Part shown: positions 17,222-25,855 of the stretch, one piece after another | Layout of the letters: each line of letters begins with the position of its first letter | Position numbering within the stretch: the first letter of the stretch is position 1 | Assembly: GCF_002259485.1 (NCBI RefSeq) | Contig: NZ_NPGA01000015.1 | Location: forward strand, 62,001-126,000 | Reading direction: 5' to 3' | DNA: 64,000 nucleotides | DNA from: Rhodococcus sp. 14-1411-2a | GTDB lineage: Bacteria > Actinomycetota > Actinomycetes > Mycobacteriales > Mycobacteriaceae | The notes under the pieces: generated by a model | What the model saw: the letters and a program-made list of their open reading frames with translations, nothing else | Told to the model about the DNA's origin: nothing | Database searches by the model: none | Position numbers and translations under genes: made by a program

Positions 17222-17830
17222 TTACTGAACCAGTTGCGCGACGACGACGAAGTTGTCGTCGGTGGGTTCGCCGCCTTGGACGTCGCAGTTCGCCAGGATC
17301 AATCGTCCGGGCACCGAGCGTCGGAGTTCGTTGTCGGCCAACAGCGACCCCTTCGGTAAGGGGCCGACCGATTCGACCGCGTACTCCAGAGTGCCGCTCG
17401 CTGTGCGCAACGCGACGGTATCGCCGGGCATCACCACGCGCAGCGCCTTGAACGGCGCGTCGCGCTTCGAATAATTGTGTCCGGCAACCACTACCGTTTG
17501 TTCGGTGGAGGTTCCCGGCATGCCGCTCTCGGCCCACCAGGCAGGTAGCTCGTCGACGGGGTTGAGTACCTGGCCACTGTCGCCGCCGCGGTAGAGCGGA
17601 TCGGGATGGATGGGGCTGCTCAGATAGGTCGTGCCGTCCGAGGACCGGAGTTCGATGTGTTCCGGCTGAGCGGGAGCGACGTCGCTCGCCGGTGCCGCCA
17701 CGGAGATCTGTGACTGCACCGGCGAGCGATCCGGCGCGGCGACCCCGACTTCGTCACTCGCACAACCTGATACGAGGAGAACGAAGGTCAGGGTCGCCGT
17801 CCACAACCAGCGGGTACTACGAGGTGGCAT
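17222..17830 (-). CDS. Sortase-like lipoprotein (class E/F-like), degenerate Arg
   Basis: 202 residues. The N-terminus has a lipobox-like LLVSGC, so it may be a lipoprotein. The sortase fold is seen in TVVVAGHNYSKRDAPF (catalytic His) and RLILANCDVQ (catalytic Cys). The usual YRDN near the end, which supplies the catalytic Arg, reads TDDN here, so the Arg appears lost unless another replaces it. It overlaps the Ala-rich protein stop by 14 bp and is probably translationally coupled to it. It may attach that protein to the wall, or be an inactive or altered relative. Confidence 0.78.
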   Translation of the reverse strand: MPPRSTRWLWTATLTFVLLVSGCASDEVGVAAPDRSPVQSQISVAAPASDVAPAQPEHIELRSSDGTTYLSSPIHPDPLYRGGDSGQVLNPVDELPAWWAESGMPGTSTEQTVVVAGHNYSKRDAPFKALRVVMPGDTVALRTASGTLEYAVESVGPLPKGSLLADNELRRSVPGRLILANCDVQGGEPTDDNFVVVAQLVQ

Positions 17831-19649
17831 CGGTGGAGCTGCGGCGACGCAGGTAGAACGCTCCGCCTGCCGCCGCGACGACGACCACGCCGACTCCGGC
17901 GAGAATCACCGGGGTGTTCGACGAGCTGTCCGATGCGCCCGACGCCTCGTCGGAGGAGTCGCCGAGAGCGAGATCGACCGGCGGCAGATCGCCGGCAACA
18001 CTGACGACACCGTTCTCGTCGGTGGTGAAGTAGTCCGCGACCGTGAACGATCCGTCCTCGTTCTTGACGCCGACCAGGGAGACACCGGTCTTGTCGACGA
18101 CGACGGTGTTCTCGTCGACCTCGGTGACCGGAACGTCCTCGCGGACGGTGTTTCCGAGATTGATCGTCCACTCGAACTTCGGTCCGCTGGCAGCCAATTC
18201 GGCGGCTGCGGCCTTCAGATCGGCTTCGGCCTTGGCCTTCTCGTCGGAGTTGGCCTTTGCGGCCGTCGCTTCGTCCTGTGCGGTCTTCAGCGCGGTCGCG
18301 GCCTCGGTGGCCTTGGTCTTGGCTGCTGCGGCTGCCTCGGTCTTGGTCGCCAGATCTGCGTCGGCGGCCACAACGGCTGCGTTGGCATCCGTCACTGCCT
18401 GTGCGGCGTCGGCGGCCGCGGCCTCCAACTCAGCGATATCGGCGTCCGACGGCGCGGCGTCGAGCGCAGCCTGAGCTGCGGTGGCCGCGTCGGCTTTGGC
18501 GTCGGCGTCGGCCTTGGCAGCATCTGCTGCTGTCCGGGCGTCGGCTGCGGCCTTCTCGGATTCGGTTTCCTCACCTGCTGCGGCCTCGGCTGCAGCTTCG
18601 AGGTTCAGAGCGTTCTGCTCGGCCATCGCGGCCACGGCAGCGGCCGTCTGCGCTTCGACGTGCAGTGCCAGCGACTTCGCTGCGGTCGCGGCTGCGGCCC
18701 TGGTGGCCGCCGCGATCTTGGCGAGGTTGAGGCTCTTGAACGACTCCTGCAGTGCCGCGACGGAATCCTCGACTGCCTTGGTCGACGCATCTGCCTCGAC
18801 CTTGGCGCTTGCTGCCAGTTCGGCCTTGGCGTTCGCATCGGCGCGAGCTGCCTCGGCTTCTGCGGTGGCCTCGGGATCGCCCGATACCGCTGCGGCCTCG
18901 AGCTGGACGGCAAGCTCCTCGGCTGCTGTCGCGTCGGCTTCGGCCTGGTCCGCTGCAGCGTTGGCCTCGTCGGCGGTGGTCTTCAGCTCGGCAGCGTCGT
19001 TCTTGGCTGCGGTGACCGCAGCACTGGCGGCCGTGCTGGCGACCACAGCGGCCTTGGCCTCTGCGGCGGCCGTCTTGGCCTTGACGTCGGCCTCGGCTGC
19101 GGCAACCTCTGCCTTGGTGGCGTCGGTGCTCGCGGTGGCCTCGGCGGCCTTGGCGGTCTCGAGCCGCACCTGGGCGGCAGTGGTGGCTTCCACCGCTGCC
19201 TTGCTCTCGGCCTCGGCGTCGGCGATCGCCTGCTTCTCGGCGTCGGACAGCTGCGGGATGATGTCCAGGTTGACCGTCGCGGTGCCGTCGTCGTTGAAGA
19301 CGACGCCACCGGTCACCTGCGGCAGTGGGCGGATGGCCGACGGGACCTCGGGGGCCGGCACTGCAGCTGCGGCGGCAGCTGCGGCGTCTTCAGGGGTGAC
19401 GGCCGGAGCAGGCGCTTCGATCTGCCCGTCGACGGTGGCCGATCCCTCGACGGTTGCGCCCTCTTCCGCGGTGGGAGCGCCGGACTCGGTGCCTTCTTCG
19501 GTGGCGGGCTGTTCGACGGAGGAGCTTTCGGGTGTCTGCTCCTGCGCACTGGCGATTCCCGGTGCGGCGATGGAGAGGGACAGTGCCATGGCGGCCCCGG
19601 CAGCGGCGAGGCGCGCCTTCTTGGACCTGGCGATCGACTTCTGCGACAT
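17817..19649 (-). CDS. Ala-rich coiled-coil surface protein
   Basis: 610 residues. A Sec signal (KKARLAAAGAAMALSLSIAAPGIASA) is followed by a Glu/Ser/Pro-rich stretch, then some 330 residues of Ala/Lys/Glu/Asp repeats predicted to form a long coiled coil. A beta-type domain follows near residues 505-570 (FEWTINLGNTVREDVPVTEV). The end is SSSNTPVILAG, a hydrophobic segment and RRRSS, the shape of a cell-wall sorting signal, but no LPXTG is present. It is likely a rod-shaped envelope protein handled by the adjacent sortase-like protein. The start at 19649 fits the signal peptide. Confidence 0.8.
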   Translation of the reverse strand: MSQKSIARSKKARLAAAGAAMALSLSIAAPGIASAQEQTPESSSVEQPATEEGTESGAPTAEEGATVEGSATVDGQIEAPAPAVTPEDAAAAAAAAVPAPEVPSAIRPLPQVTGGVVFNDDGTATVNLDIIPQLSDAEKQAIADAEAESKAAVEATTAAQVRLETAKAAEATASTDATKAEVAAAEADVKAKTAAAEAKAAVVASTAASAAVTAAKNDAAELKTTADEANAAADQAEADATAAEELAVQLEAAAVSGDPEATAEAEAARADANAKAELAASAKVEADASTKAVEDSVAALQESFKSLNLAKIAAATRAAAATAAKSLALHVEAQTAAAVAAMAEQNALNLEAAAEAAAGEETESEKAAADARTAADAAKADADAKADAATAAQAALDAAPSDADIAELEAAAADAAQAVTDANAAVVAADADLATKTEAAAAAKTKATEAATALKTAQDEATAAKANSDEKAKAEADLKAAAAELAASGPKFEWTINLGNTVREDVPVTEVDENTVVVDKTGVSLVGVKNEDGSFTVADYFTTDENGVVSVAGDLPPVDLALGDSSDEASGASDSSSNTPVILAGVGVVVVAAAGGAFYLRRRSSTDATS

Positions 19650-19866
19650 GGAGATTGTGGCCCTTCGGTCAGTGGCAGCATCGTGCTGCACGCACCCGCC
19701 CTCCCACGCGGAACGGGTGTAGTTGGTGAGTCACACGAACAACCGTGTTGACGTGACCGTAAACCAACCGGCCGGTCTCGGGAACCGTTCAGAGCTTTAC
19801 CTGAGAATTGGTTATGAAAGTGTTACTGATGGGACGTATGTGACGAGAGAGATTCGAGACGTGAAA

Positions 19867-19898
19867 CGGCGGTCGAGATGCGTACATCTCGACCGCCG
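19867..19898. terminator. Hairpin terminator after the MFS gene
   Basis: Arms CGGCGGTCGAGATG (19867-19880) and its exact complement (19885-19898) around CGTA. It lies 27 bp past the MFS stop in the upstream region of the Ala-rich protein gene, so it shields the latter from read-through. No long T-run follows. Confidence 0.8.
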
Positions 19899-19924
19899 CG
19901 AAAACCCAGTCGGGTGAACGTATT

Positions 19925-21151
19925 TCAGTCGCCGACCGTCACCGCGCGGGCCTCGTCGATGCTGTGAGGTGCGGGTTCGTGATCGTCGACGTGAGCGAGC
20001 ACTTTCCGGCCGGTTGCCAACACGACGATGGCGAGAGCAGTACAGGCGGCACCCACCCAGAACGGAACGTGCATGTTCGACTCGCCCAGTTTGCCGGCCA
20101 GGTAGGGAGCCGCGGCCCCGCCGGTGAAGCGAACGAAACTGTAGGCCGCCGATGCCGTCGAGCGCTCGACCGGTGCCGAGATCATCACGGTCTCGGTGAT
20201 CAGCGTGTTGTTGACGCCGAGGAACAACCCGGCCACGACGGTTCCGACGATGAGGACGGTCTTGTTCTCGGTGAACATCGCCATGACGGCCAGGTCGACG
20301 GCGAACAGCAGTAGCGCGAGCATCATCATGTTCAGCGTTCCGAAGGCCCGCTGCAGTTTCGGCGCGACGAACACCGACGCCACGGCCAGGCACAGGCCCC
20401 AGCCGAAGAAGATGAAGCCGATGGAGTAGGTGCCCATGTCCAACGGGAAGGGGGTGTAGGCGAGGAGGGTGAAGAATCCGTAGTTGTAGAGCAGCGCAGT
20501 GATGCCGACAGTGAGCAGGCCGCGGTGACGAAGCGCGCGGAACGGATCGAGAATCGACGTGGTGCGGGCGGGCTTCGGGGTGTCCGGGAGCATGACGATG
20601 AGCAGGATGAACGCGACGGCCATCAGTGCGGCGACGCCGAAGAACGGTCCGCGCCAGCTGAACCCGCCGAGAACTCCACCGACGAGAGGGCCGGTCGCGA
20701 TACCGATACCGAGTGCTGCCTCGTAGAGGATGATCGCGCGTGCGACACCTCCCGATGCGGCACCGACGATGGTCGACAGCGCCGTCGCGATGAACAGGGC
20801 GTTGCCCAGCCCCCAGCCTGCGCGGAATCCGATGATCTCGCCGACCGATCCGGACGTGCCTGCCAAGGCTGCGAAGACGACGATGATCGCCAGTCCCACC
20901 AGCAGCGTGCGCTTGGGGCCGAAGCGACTCGACACCACTCCGGTGATCAGCATCGCGATGCCGGTGACGAGCATGTAGCTGGTGAACAGCAGTGACACCT
21001 GCGAAGGCGAGGCGTCGAGCTGTTCACCGATGGGCTTGAGGATGGGGTCCACGAGACCGATGCCCATGAAGGCGATGACGCTGGCGAACGCAACTGCCCA
21101 TACTGCGCGAGGTTGCTTCAGCAGGCTGTCGGTCGAGGTGCTGGTGGTCAC
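19925..21151 (-). CDS. MFS efflux transporter (DHA1-like)
   Basis: 408 residues from a GTG at 21151 overlapping the MarR stop (GTGA). About twelve membrane segments; SSRFGPKRTLLVG matches the loop-2/3 signature of drug:H+ antiporters, and the N-terminus is MTTSTSTDSLLKQPRAVWAVAF. Co-translation with a MarR regulator points to an inducible drug or small-molecule efflux pump. The ligand is unknown. Confidence 0.85.
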   Translation of the reverse strand: MTTSTSTDSLLKQPRAVWAVAFASVIAFMGIGLVDPILKPIGEQLDASPSQVSLLFTSYMLVTGIAMLITGVVSSRFGPKRTLLVGLAIIVVFAALAGTSGSVGEIIGFRAGWGLGNALFIATALSTIVGAASGGVARAIILYEAALGIGIATGPLVGGVLGGFSWRGPFFGVAALMAVAFILLIVMLPDTPKPARTTSILDPFRALRHRGLLTVGITALLYNYGFFTLLAYTPFPLDMGTYSIGFIFFGWGLCLAVASVFVAPKLQRAFGTLNMMMLALLLFAVDLAVMAMFTENKTVLIVGTVVAGLFLGVNNTLITETVMISAPVERSTASAAYSFVRFTGGAAAPYLAGKLGESNMHVPFWVGAACTALAIVVLATGRKVLAHVDDHEPAPHSIDEARAVTVGD

Positions 21152-21609
21152 GAAAGAGTTCCTCTCGTTTCGTGATCGACGGGCTCGAGGATGCTGCGAA
21201 GCTCGCTCAAGCCGTCGGTCAGTTTCTGGATCTGTTCTGGGTCGCGGTCGGACAGGTACGGGAGAAGTCCGTCGACGAGGTGGCGTCGACCTTCGGCGAG
21301 CCATCGGTGGCCGGCCTCGGTCATCTCGATGAGGACGGCACGCGAATCGTCGGGGTCGGGTCGCCTGGTGACGAGATCGGCGCTGCTCAACTTGGCCAGT
21401 AGTGCCGTTGCCGAGGGTTGGGAGCAGCGGTCCAGCTCTGCGAAGGTGCTGATGCGCAGGGGCTGGTACTCCTCGAGCAACGACAGGGCTCGCATCCACG
21501 CCCTCGGCCATTCGTCGCTGCCGAACCGTGCGGCCAATCGGACGAAGCGCGACGAGCTGGTGACCAGCTGCGAGAGGAGATCTCGGATGTCTTCGTCGGA
21601 GTGACTCAC
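21148..21609 (-). CDS. MarR-family transcriptional regulator
   Basis: 153 residues. The winged helix runs through ISTFAELDRCSQPSATALLAKLSSADLVTRRPDPDDSR, with the wing DPDDSRAV typical of MarR. It is first in an operon with the efflux pump and probably represses both by binding the AT-rich stretch just upstream (about 21612-21645), releasing it on ligand binding. Confidence 0.88.
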   Translation of the reverse strand: MSHSDEDIRDLLSQLVTSSSRFVRLAARFGSDEWPRAWMRALSLLEEYQPLRISTFAELDRCSQPSATALLAKLSSADLVTRRPDPDDSRAVLIEMTEAGHRWLAEGRRHLVDGLLPYLSDRDPEQIQKLTDGLSELRSILEPVDHETRGTLS

Positions 21610-21681
21610 CGATTTATTGTTACATACACTAACTATCTATCGCAAAATGCGCTCGAGGCCAGGGCGATGGACGAGCTCGAA

Positions 21682-22278
21682 TCAGTGTTGCCGCAGCAGA
21701 TCGGCGATCTCGCGGTCCCACTCGGCGTCCCGTCGACCGTCGTAGCGGAAGCGCATCAATTGATAGGCACCGATGAGAACGGATGCCACGAGCACCCAGC
21801 TGCCGATGGTGTTGAAAATGGATGCGGCGACGACATCCGACGAGGTCAGGGGGCGCATGCTCAGGTCGCCGCTGTTGTCGACCCAGATCTGCGTGGTGGT
21901 CCCGGCAGGCGATCCGGTGTCGACGCTGACGCGTCCGGTGTGCTCGACGCCTCGGTAGACCCAGCGTGAGTCGACGGCTGTCGCGGCTGCGCCGGATGCG
22001 CCGAGCTCGGTGGATACGGCGGGCACGGATTGTGCGACTGCCGTCGTGGTCGCGGTGACCTGGTGAATCGAATTCTTCTGGTCTTCGAGTCGCTGTTGTT
22101 GATCGGAGTGGGCAGTGGCACCGATCCACAGCGACACCGGAACCATGAGTATCAGCAGTGCGGTCACCCAGTGCTTGATGCGCGCCTGGCGAACGTCGCA
22201 GTCGCGGAGCAACGGGTTGGGATTGCCGGCGAAGGCGGATCGTCCCGAACTGTCCTGCCCGGTGAGTTTGCGGCGCAT
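21682..22278 (-). CDS. Rv1733c-like two-TM membrane protein
   Basis: 198 residues from the ATG at 22278 with GGGGA upstream; a GTG at 22290 is possible. The layout is a short cytoplasmic start, a TM (WVTALLILMVPVSLWIGATA), an extracytoplasmic domain with AVDSRWVYRGVEHTGRVSV and a second TM (TIGSWVLVASVLIGAYQLM), as in the mycobacterial Rv1733c family. Function is not known; some relatives are dormancy antigens. No clear DosR box was found upstream. Confidence 0.7.
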   Translation of the reverse strand: MRRKLTGQDSSGRSAFAGNPNPLLRDCDVRQARIKHWVTALLILMVPVSLWIGATAHSDQQQRLEDQKNSIHQVTATTTAVAQSVPAVSTELGASGAAATAVDSRWVYRGVEHTGRVSVDTGSPAGTTTQIWVDNSGDLSMRPLTSSDVVAASIFNTIGSWVLVASVLIGAYQLMRFRYDGRRDAEWDREIADLLRQH

Positions 22279-22410
22279 GATGGTCCCCACTACCTCGATA
22301 TGATCCGACCGACCTCTCCACGATGGCGACGCGACCTGCGAGTATCAAGCGATAGGGGTCAGCGTCACATGTGACTTGCGCTGTGACGAGATTGTCGGTG
22401 GAGGTCTGCG

Positions 22411-23046
22411 ATGGTTGTCGGTCGGGTTCGGCGGGCTCGTGCAGCCGCGCTGATAGCGGGTGCGGTGACCGTGGTCGGTGCGGCGGCGGGGTCGATGCCC
22501 GTGCAGCGCATGGCCAAGCCTCTGATCGTCCCGGCGCTGGCGAGCGGGCTCGATCCAGCGCGAGATCGGGTGCTCCTGGCGGGTCTTGCGGCGGCCACGG
22601 TCGGCGATGTTCTGTTGATCGACCCCGACGACGATTCCGCTCTGGAATGGGGCGCGCGTGCGTTCGCGGTGATGCAGGGCAGTTATACGTATCTGCTGCT
22701 CCGTCGGGATGCGCGTCCGACGCTGCTCGACGCCGTTCCGCGATACGCCGGATGGGCAGTCGCGTCGACGCTCCTGGCCCGGCGGCAGCCCGCGGTGGCG
22801 TCGACCCTGACCGGCTACGGTGCGGTGCTCGCGACCACGTCGACCCTGTCTGCGCGTTCGGTCTCGCGCGGCGGCGATCGCAGGCTGATCATCGGCGGTG
22901 TTCTGTTCACCGTCTCCGACGCGCTGATCGTGTTCAGACGGCTCTTCCTGACCGAGGACCGTCGGCGGCGCGCCGCGGAAGCGGTCATCCTCTCGACCTA
23001 TGTGGCGGCGCAGGTCCTACTCGTCGAGGCCCTGGCCTCGGGGTAG
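22411..23046 (+). CDS. Lysoplasmalogenase/YhhN-like membrane protein
   Basis: 211 residues with six to eight hydrophobic stretches. LAAATVGDVLLID and GGVLFTVSDALIVF match the two conserved Asp-containing segments of the YhhN/TMEM86 family, whose members cleave lysoplasmalogens. The 3' end overlaps the convergent gene at 23017-23469 by 30 bp. Activity in this organism is inferred only. Confidence 0.7.
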   Translation: MVVGRVRRARAAALIAGAVTVVGAAAGSMPVQRMAKPLIVPALASGLDPARDRVLLAGLAAATVGDVLLIDPDDDSALEWGARAFAVMQGSYTYLLLRRDARPTLLDAVPRYAGWAVASTLLARRQPAVASTLTGYGAVLATTSTLSARSVSRGGDRRLIIGGVLFTVSDALIVFRRLFLTEDRRRRAAEAVILSTYVAAQVLLVEALASG

Positions 23047-23469
23047 AAGCAGTACCCGCTCGCGGTGGGCAGGGTCGACGCGAACGGCGATGACGGTGCC
23101 CGGCTCGAATCGTGAGCTGTCCGAACGTGGGATGTCGTAGACGATCTTGCCGAAGTAGCTGCCCGACCCCGGCACGGTGAATTCGAGGTCCAACTCGGCG
23201 GTGTCGTCGTCGATCCGGCGGATGGCATCGACCGTCGCCCACCCTTCCACGCCGTGTTCGATCAGTTCCTTCTGCTCACGTGTCGGGCGTCCGGCGATCA
23301 GCATCGCCAGTCCCAGAGCTGCGCCGAATCCGGCGACCAGGGCTGCCAATTGATACGGAAGCGTTCCCGGTGGGGTGCGGTCCCTCAACCAACCGATCCA
23401 GATCGCCAGCACAAGGGCGTAGCCGATCGTCACGACGACGACGGATCGCACGATTCTCGCGTTGTTCAC
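23017..23469 (-). CDS. Two-TM membrane protein with small beta domain
   Basis: 150 residues: two TM helices (IVRSVVVVTIGYALVLAIWIG and YQLAALVAGFGAALGLAMLIAG), then a cytoplasmic or external domain with VEGWATVDAIRRIDDDTAELDLEFTV and PGTVIAVRVDP, recalling DUF3592-like domains. No function is recognised. It is divergent from the SDR at 23550. Confidence 0.6.
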   Translation of the reverse strand: MNNARIVRSVVVVTIGYALVLAIWIGWLRDRTPPGTLPYQLAALVAGFGAALGLAMLIAGRPTREQKELIEHGVEGWATVDAIRRIDDDTAELDLEFTVPGSGSYFGKIVYDIPRSDSSRFEPGTVIAVRVDPAHRERVLLLPRGQGLDE

Positions 23470-23549
23470 TTCGGTGCTCCTACGCCGCCGAAAGCGGCCG
23501 TTGGATATTCGACGATAGGGGGTTACCGGTAAGTAGGGTTACATGTACG

Positions 23550-24347
23550 GTGATCGATGTGACTCGACCAACTGTCTTCATCTCAGGCGCAGCTGCCGGT
23601 ATCGGCCGCGCGACGGCCCTCAAGTTCGCCGCCAGTGGCTACCTCGTCGGTGCCTACGACATCGACGAGACCGGCTTGGCATCGCTCGGCAAGGAAGCTG
23701 CCTCGCTCAGCGGCCGTGTGGTCACCGGCATCTTGGATGTAACCAACTCCGACCAGTGGGAAACCCGGTTGAAGGAGTTCGTCTCCGAGGGCGACGGTCG
23801 ACTCGACATTCTGATCAACAACGCCGGTATCCTCGCCGCGGGCGCTTTCGAGGACATGCCGCTGTCGGTGCACCGCCGTCAGATCGACATCAACGTCAAC
23901 GGGGTCGTCTACGGCACCCTCGCGGCTTTCCCATACCTCAAGGACACGGCAGGCGCGCAGGTCGTCAACCTGTGTTCGGCGTCGGCCATCTACGGTCAGC
24001 CCGAGCTGGTGACGTACGGCGCAACCAAGTTCGCGGTACGCGGCATCACCGAGGCGTTGGATCTCGAGTGGAGCAAGTACGACATCTCGGTCAAGGCCAT
24101 GTGGCCGCTGTTCGTCCAGACTGCGATGACCCAGGGCGTGTCGACGGGCACCACGAGTTCGCTGGGTGTCCGGCTCACCGTCAAAGACGTGTCCGACGCG
24201 ATCTTCGACGCGACCCGGCCGGTGAAGCGTCGGCTCCACAAGGTGCATTTCCCGGTCGGCTTGCCGTCCAAGGCGCTCTCGCTCGGCTCGCGCTTCTCGC
24301 CCGCGTGGCTCACTCGCGAGGTCAACCGGCGCCTGAGCCACACCTAG
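23550..24347 (+). CDS. SDR-family oxidoreductase
   Basis: 265 residues. VFISGAAAGIGRATALKF is the NAD(P) loop, NNAGIL the structural motif, LCSASAIYGQPELVTYGATKFAV the Ser...Tyr-x3-Lys catalytic set. A GTG at 23559 is an alternative start. The long C-terminus (KRRLHKVHFPVGLPSKAL) resembles actinobacterial SDRs acting on lipids or steroids. Substrate unknown. A hairpin at 24361-24388 follows. Confidence 0.85.
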   Translation: MIDVTRPTVFISGAAAGIGRATALKFAASGYLVGAYDIDETGLASLGKEAASLSGRVVTGILDVTNSDQWETRLKEFVSEGDGRLDILINNAGILAAGAFEDMPLSVHRRQIDINVNGVVYGTLAAFPYLKDTAGAQVVNLCSASAIYGQPELVTYGATKFAVRGITEALDLEWSKYDISVKAMWPLFVQTAMTQGVSTGTTSSLGVRLTVKDVSDAIFDATRPVKRRLHKVHFPVGLPSKALSLGSRFSPAWLTREVNRRLSHT

Positions 24348-24360
24348 AACTCGTCGCCGA

Positions 24361-24388
24361 ACGATGCCGGCCCTGACGCCGGTATCGT
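24361..24388 (+). terminator. Hairpin after the SDR gene
   Basis: Arms ACGATGCCGGC (24361-24371) and GCCGGTATCGT (24378-24388) pair with one G-U. A short CTTTC follows. Likely terminator between the SDR and the lipoprotein gene. Confidence 0.65.
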
Positions 24389-24485
24389 CGGTCTTTCGAG
24401 CAATCGGTGTCGAAAGGTGGGTCGGGGTTTCTTCATGCTGAGTACGTGGGGTTCGAGCAGGGTGCGTTCGAGCAGGGCAAGGCGA

Positions 24486-25091
24486 ATGGGTCGGTTTCGA
24501 GCCTGGTCGGTGGGAATCGGGGCCGCGGCGCTCGTTCTCGCCGGTTGCAGCAGTGAGTCCGCTGCCCAGCCGCCGCCGCAGCCGTCGACCACCACTCTCG
24601 CGCCGACGACGACCACGGCAACCACCACTCCTGAGCCGGTGACGACGACGGAAGAAGCGCTCCCGCCGCCCCCGCCTCCGGTCGAGCCGCCGCCCACCGC
24701 GGAACCGCAGACGACGTACGCCGCCATCGGCGGTGCCTTCTACTTCAGTTCCCCCGACGGTCTGTTCCAGTGTGGAATCGTGCCGTTGTCGAACCGCACC
24801 GAGGCCGGGTGTCAGGGCGCCACCACTCCGGTGCCGCCGCGGCCAGAGGATTGCATGATCAACTGGGGCAACGGTATTCGAGTCACCAATCAAGGGCCGG
24901 CGGCCTTCATGTGCTCCGGCGGCGTGGTCTACACCTCGGGTGGGGAAACGATCGATCCACCGCTCGCGGTCGGGGCGACCATCGCCGAGAACGGATTCAC
25001 CTGCACGTCCGCCGATAACGGCATCTCGTGCGTCGACGACGCGACCGGACACGGATTCCGCATCGCACCGGACAGCAACGAAATCTATTGA
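24486..25091 (+). CDS. Pro/Thr-rich lipoprotein, unknown function
   Basis: 201 residues from the ATG at 24486 (AAGG upstream); further starts at 24417 and 24435 would lengthen the signal. The lipobox is LVLAGC. A linker rich in Thr and Pro leads to a folded domain from about residue 77 with four or more Cys (FQCGIVPL, AGCQGA, EDCMINWG, FMCSGG, FTCTSA, ISCVDD), probably in disulfides. The domain is typical of small mycolata surface lipoproteins. No function is recognised. Confidence 0.72.
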   Translation: MGRFRAWSVGIGAAALVLAGCSSESAAQPPPQPSTTTLAPTTTTATTTPEPVTTTEEALPPPPPPVEPPPTAEPQTTYAAIGGAFYFSSPDGLFQCGIVPLSNRTEAGCQGATTPVPPRPEDCMINWGNGIRVTNQGPAAFMCSGGVVYTSGGETIDPPLAVGATIAENGFTCTSADNGISCVDDATGHGFRIAPDSNEIY

Positions 25092-25768
25092 CCAGCGACA
25101 GCACTTCTCCGTCGGACGATGCCGGTCCCACCGAATGGGGCGAGAACCCCAACGGTGTCGGACCGTGGTCCGACACCCACGCCGAACCACCACCCGACGA
25201 CCCACGGTTGGACCCGGAACTGCTCGCAGGCGGTGACCGCCGCAACGTCGTCGACGCCTACCGCTACTGGCGGCGCGAGGCAATCGTCGCCGATATCGAC
25301 ACCCGACGGCATTCGCTGCACGTCGCCATCGAGAATTTCACCAACGACGCCAACATCGGGACGGTGGTGCGCACCGCGAACGCCTTCGCCGCCCAGGCGG
25401 TGCACATCGTCGGGCGACGTCGGTGGAACCGCCGCGGTGCCATGGTCACCGACCGCTACCAGCACATCCACCACCACGACACAGTGGAAGCGCTGATGGC
25501 GTTCGCCGCGGAGCAGGGCCTCGTCGTCGTGGCCGTCGACAACACCCCGGGGTCGGTACCGATCGAGACGGCGGAGTTGCCGCGCGACTGCCTGCTGCTC
25601 TTCGGACAAGAGGGACCGGGCGTCACCGACAGTGCCCGCGAATCGGCGTCGATGACCGTATCGATCGCCCAGTTCGGTTCCACCCGCAGTATCAATGCCG
25701 GGGTTGCCGCGGGAATTGCCATGCACTCGTGGATTCGGCGGCATGCCGACATCGATACTGCGTGGTGA
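25088..25768 (+). CDS. SpoU/TrmH-family RNA methyltransferase
   Basis: 226 residues, probably from a TTG at 25088 that overlaps the preceding stop (TTGA). The knotted SPOUT domain is clear: ENFTNDANIGTVVRTANAF, then LLLFGQEGPGVTDSARE and FGSTRSINAGVAAGIAMHSW, the three SpoU motifs with the NxxNxG and SxN residues for SAM binding. It 2'-O-methylates a tRNA or rRNA ribose. The target is not known. Confidence 0.85.
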   Translation: MTSDSTSPSDDAGPTEWGENPNGVGPWSDTHAEPPPDDPRLDPELLAGGDRRNVVDAYRYWRREAIVADIDTRRHSLHVAIENFTNDANIGTVVRTANAFAAQAVHIVGRRRWNRRGAMVTDRYQHIHHHDTVEALMAFAAEQGLVVVAVDNTPGSVPIETAELPRDCLLLFGQEGPGVTDSARESASMTVSIAQFGSTRSINAGVAAGIAMHSWIRRHADIDTAW

Positions 25769-25855
25769 CACCGCAGCGGGTTCCGGAACGGTTTCGGGGG
25801 CGGTTTCCGGGGCGGGATGTAACGAATCTGCAACGGTAGTGGCAGGATTGCAGGT

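Noticed and set aside
17817..17970. An LPXTG sorting motif in the Ala-rich protein.
   Set aside because: The only similar stretch is LPPVD, too far from the TM and without the Thr-Gly.
18660..19751. Gly/Leu- and Ala/Ser-rich plus-strand open frames opposite the coiled-coil protein.
   Set aside because: They are complements of the Ala codon repeats; the minus-strand frame has signal peptide, coiled coil and TM in a sensible order.
22364..22375. GTCACATGTGAC palindrome upstream of the Rv1733c-like and YhhN-like genes, considered as a CRP-type or DosR site.
   Set aside because: It lacks the spacing of a CRP site and the GGGAC core of DosR boxes. A 12-bp palindrome alone is weak evidence.
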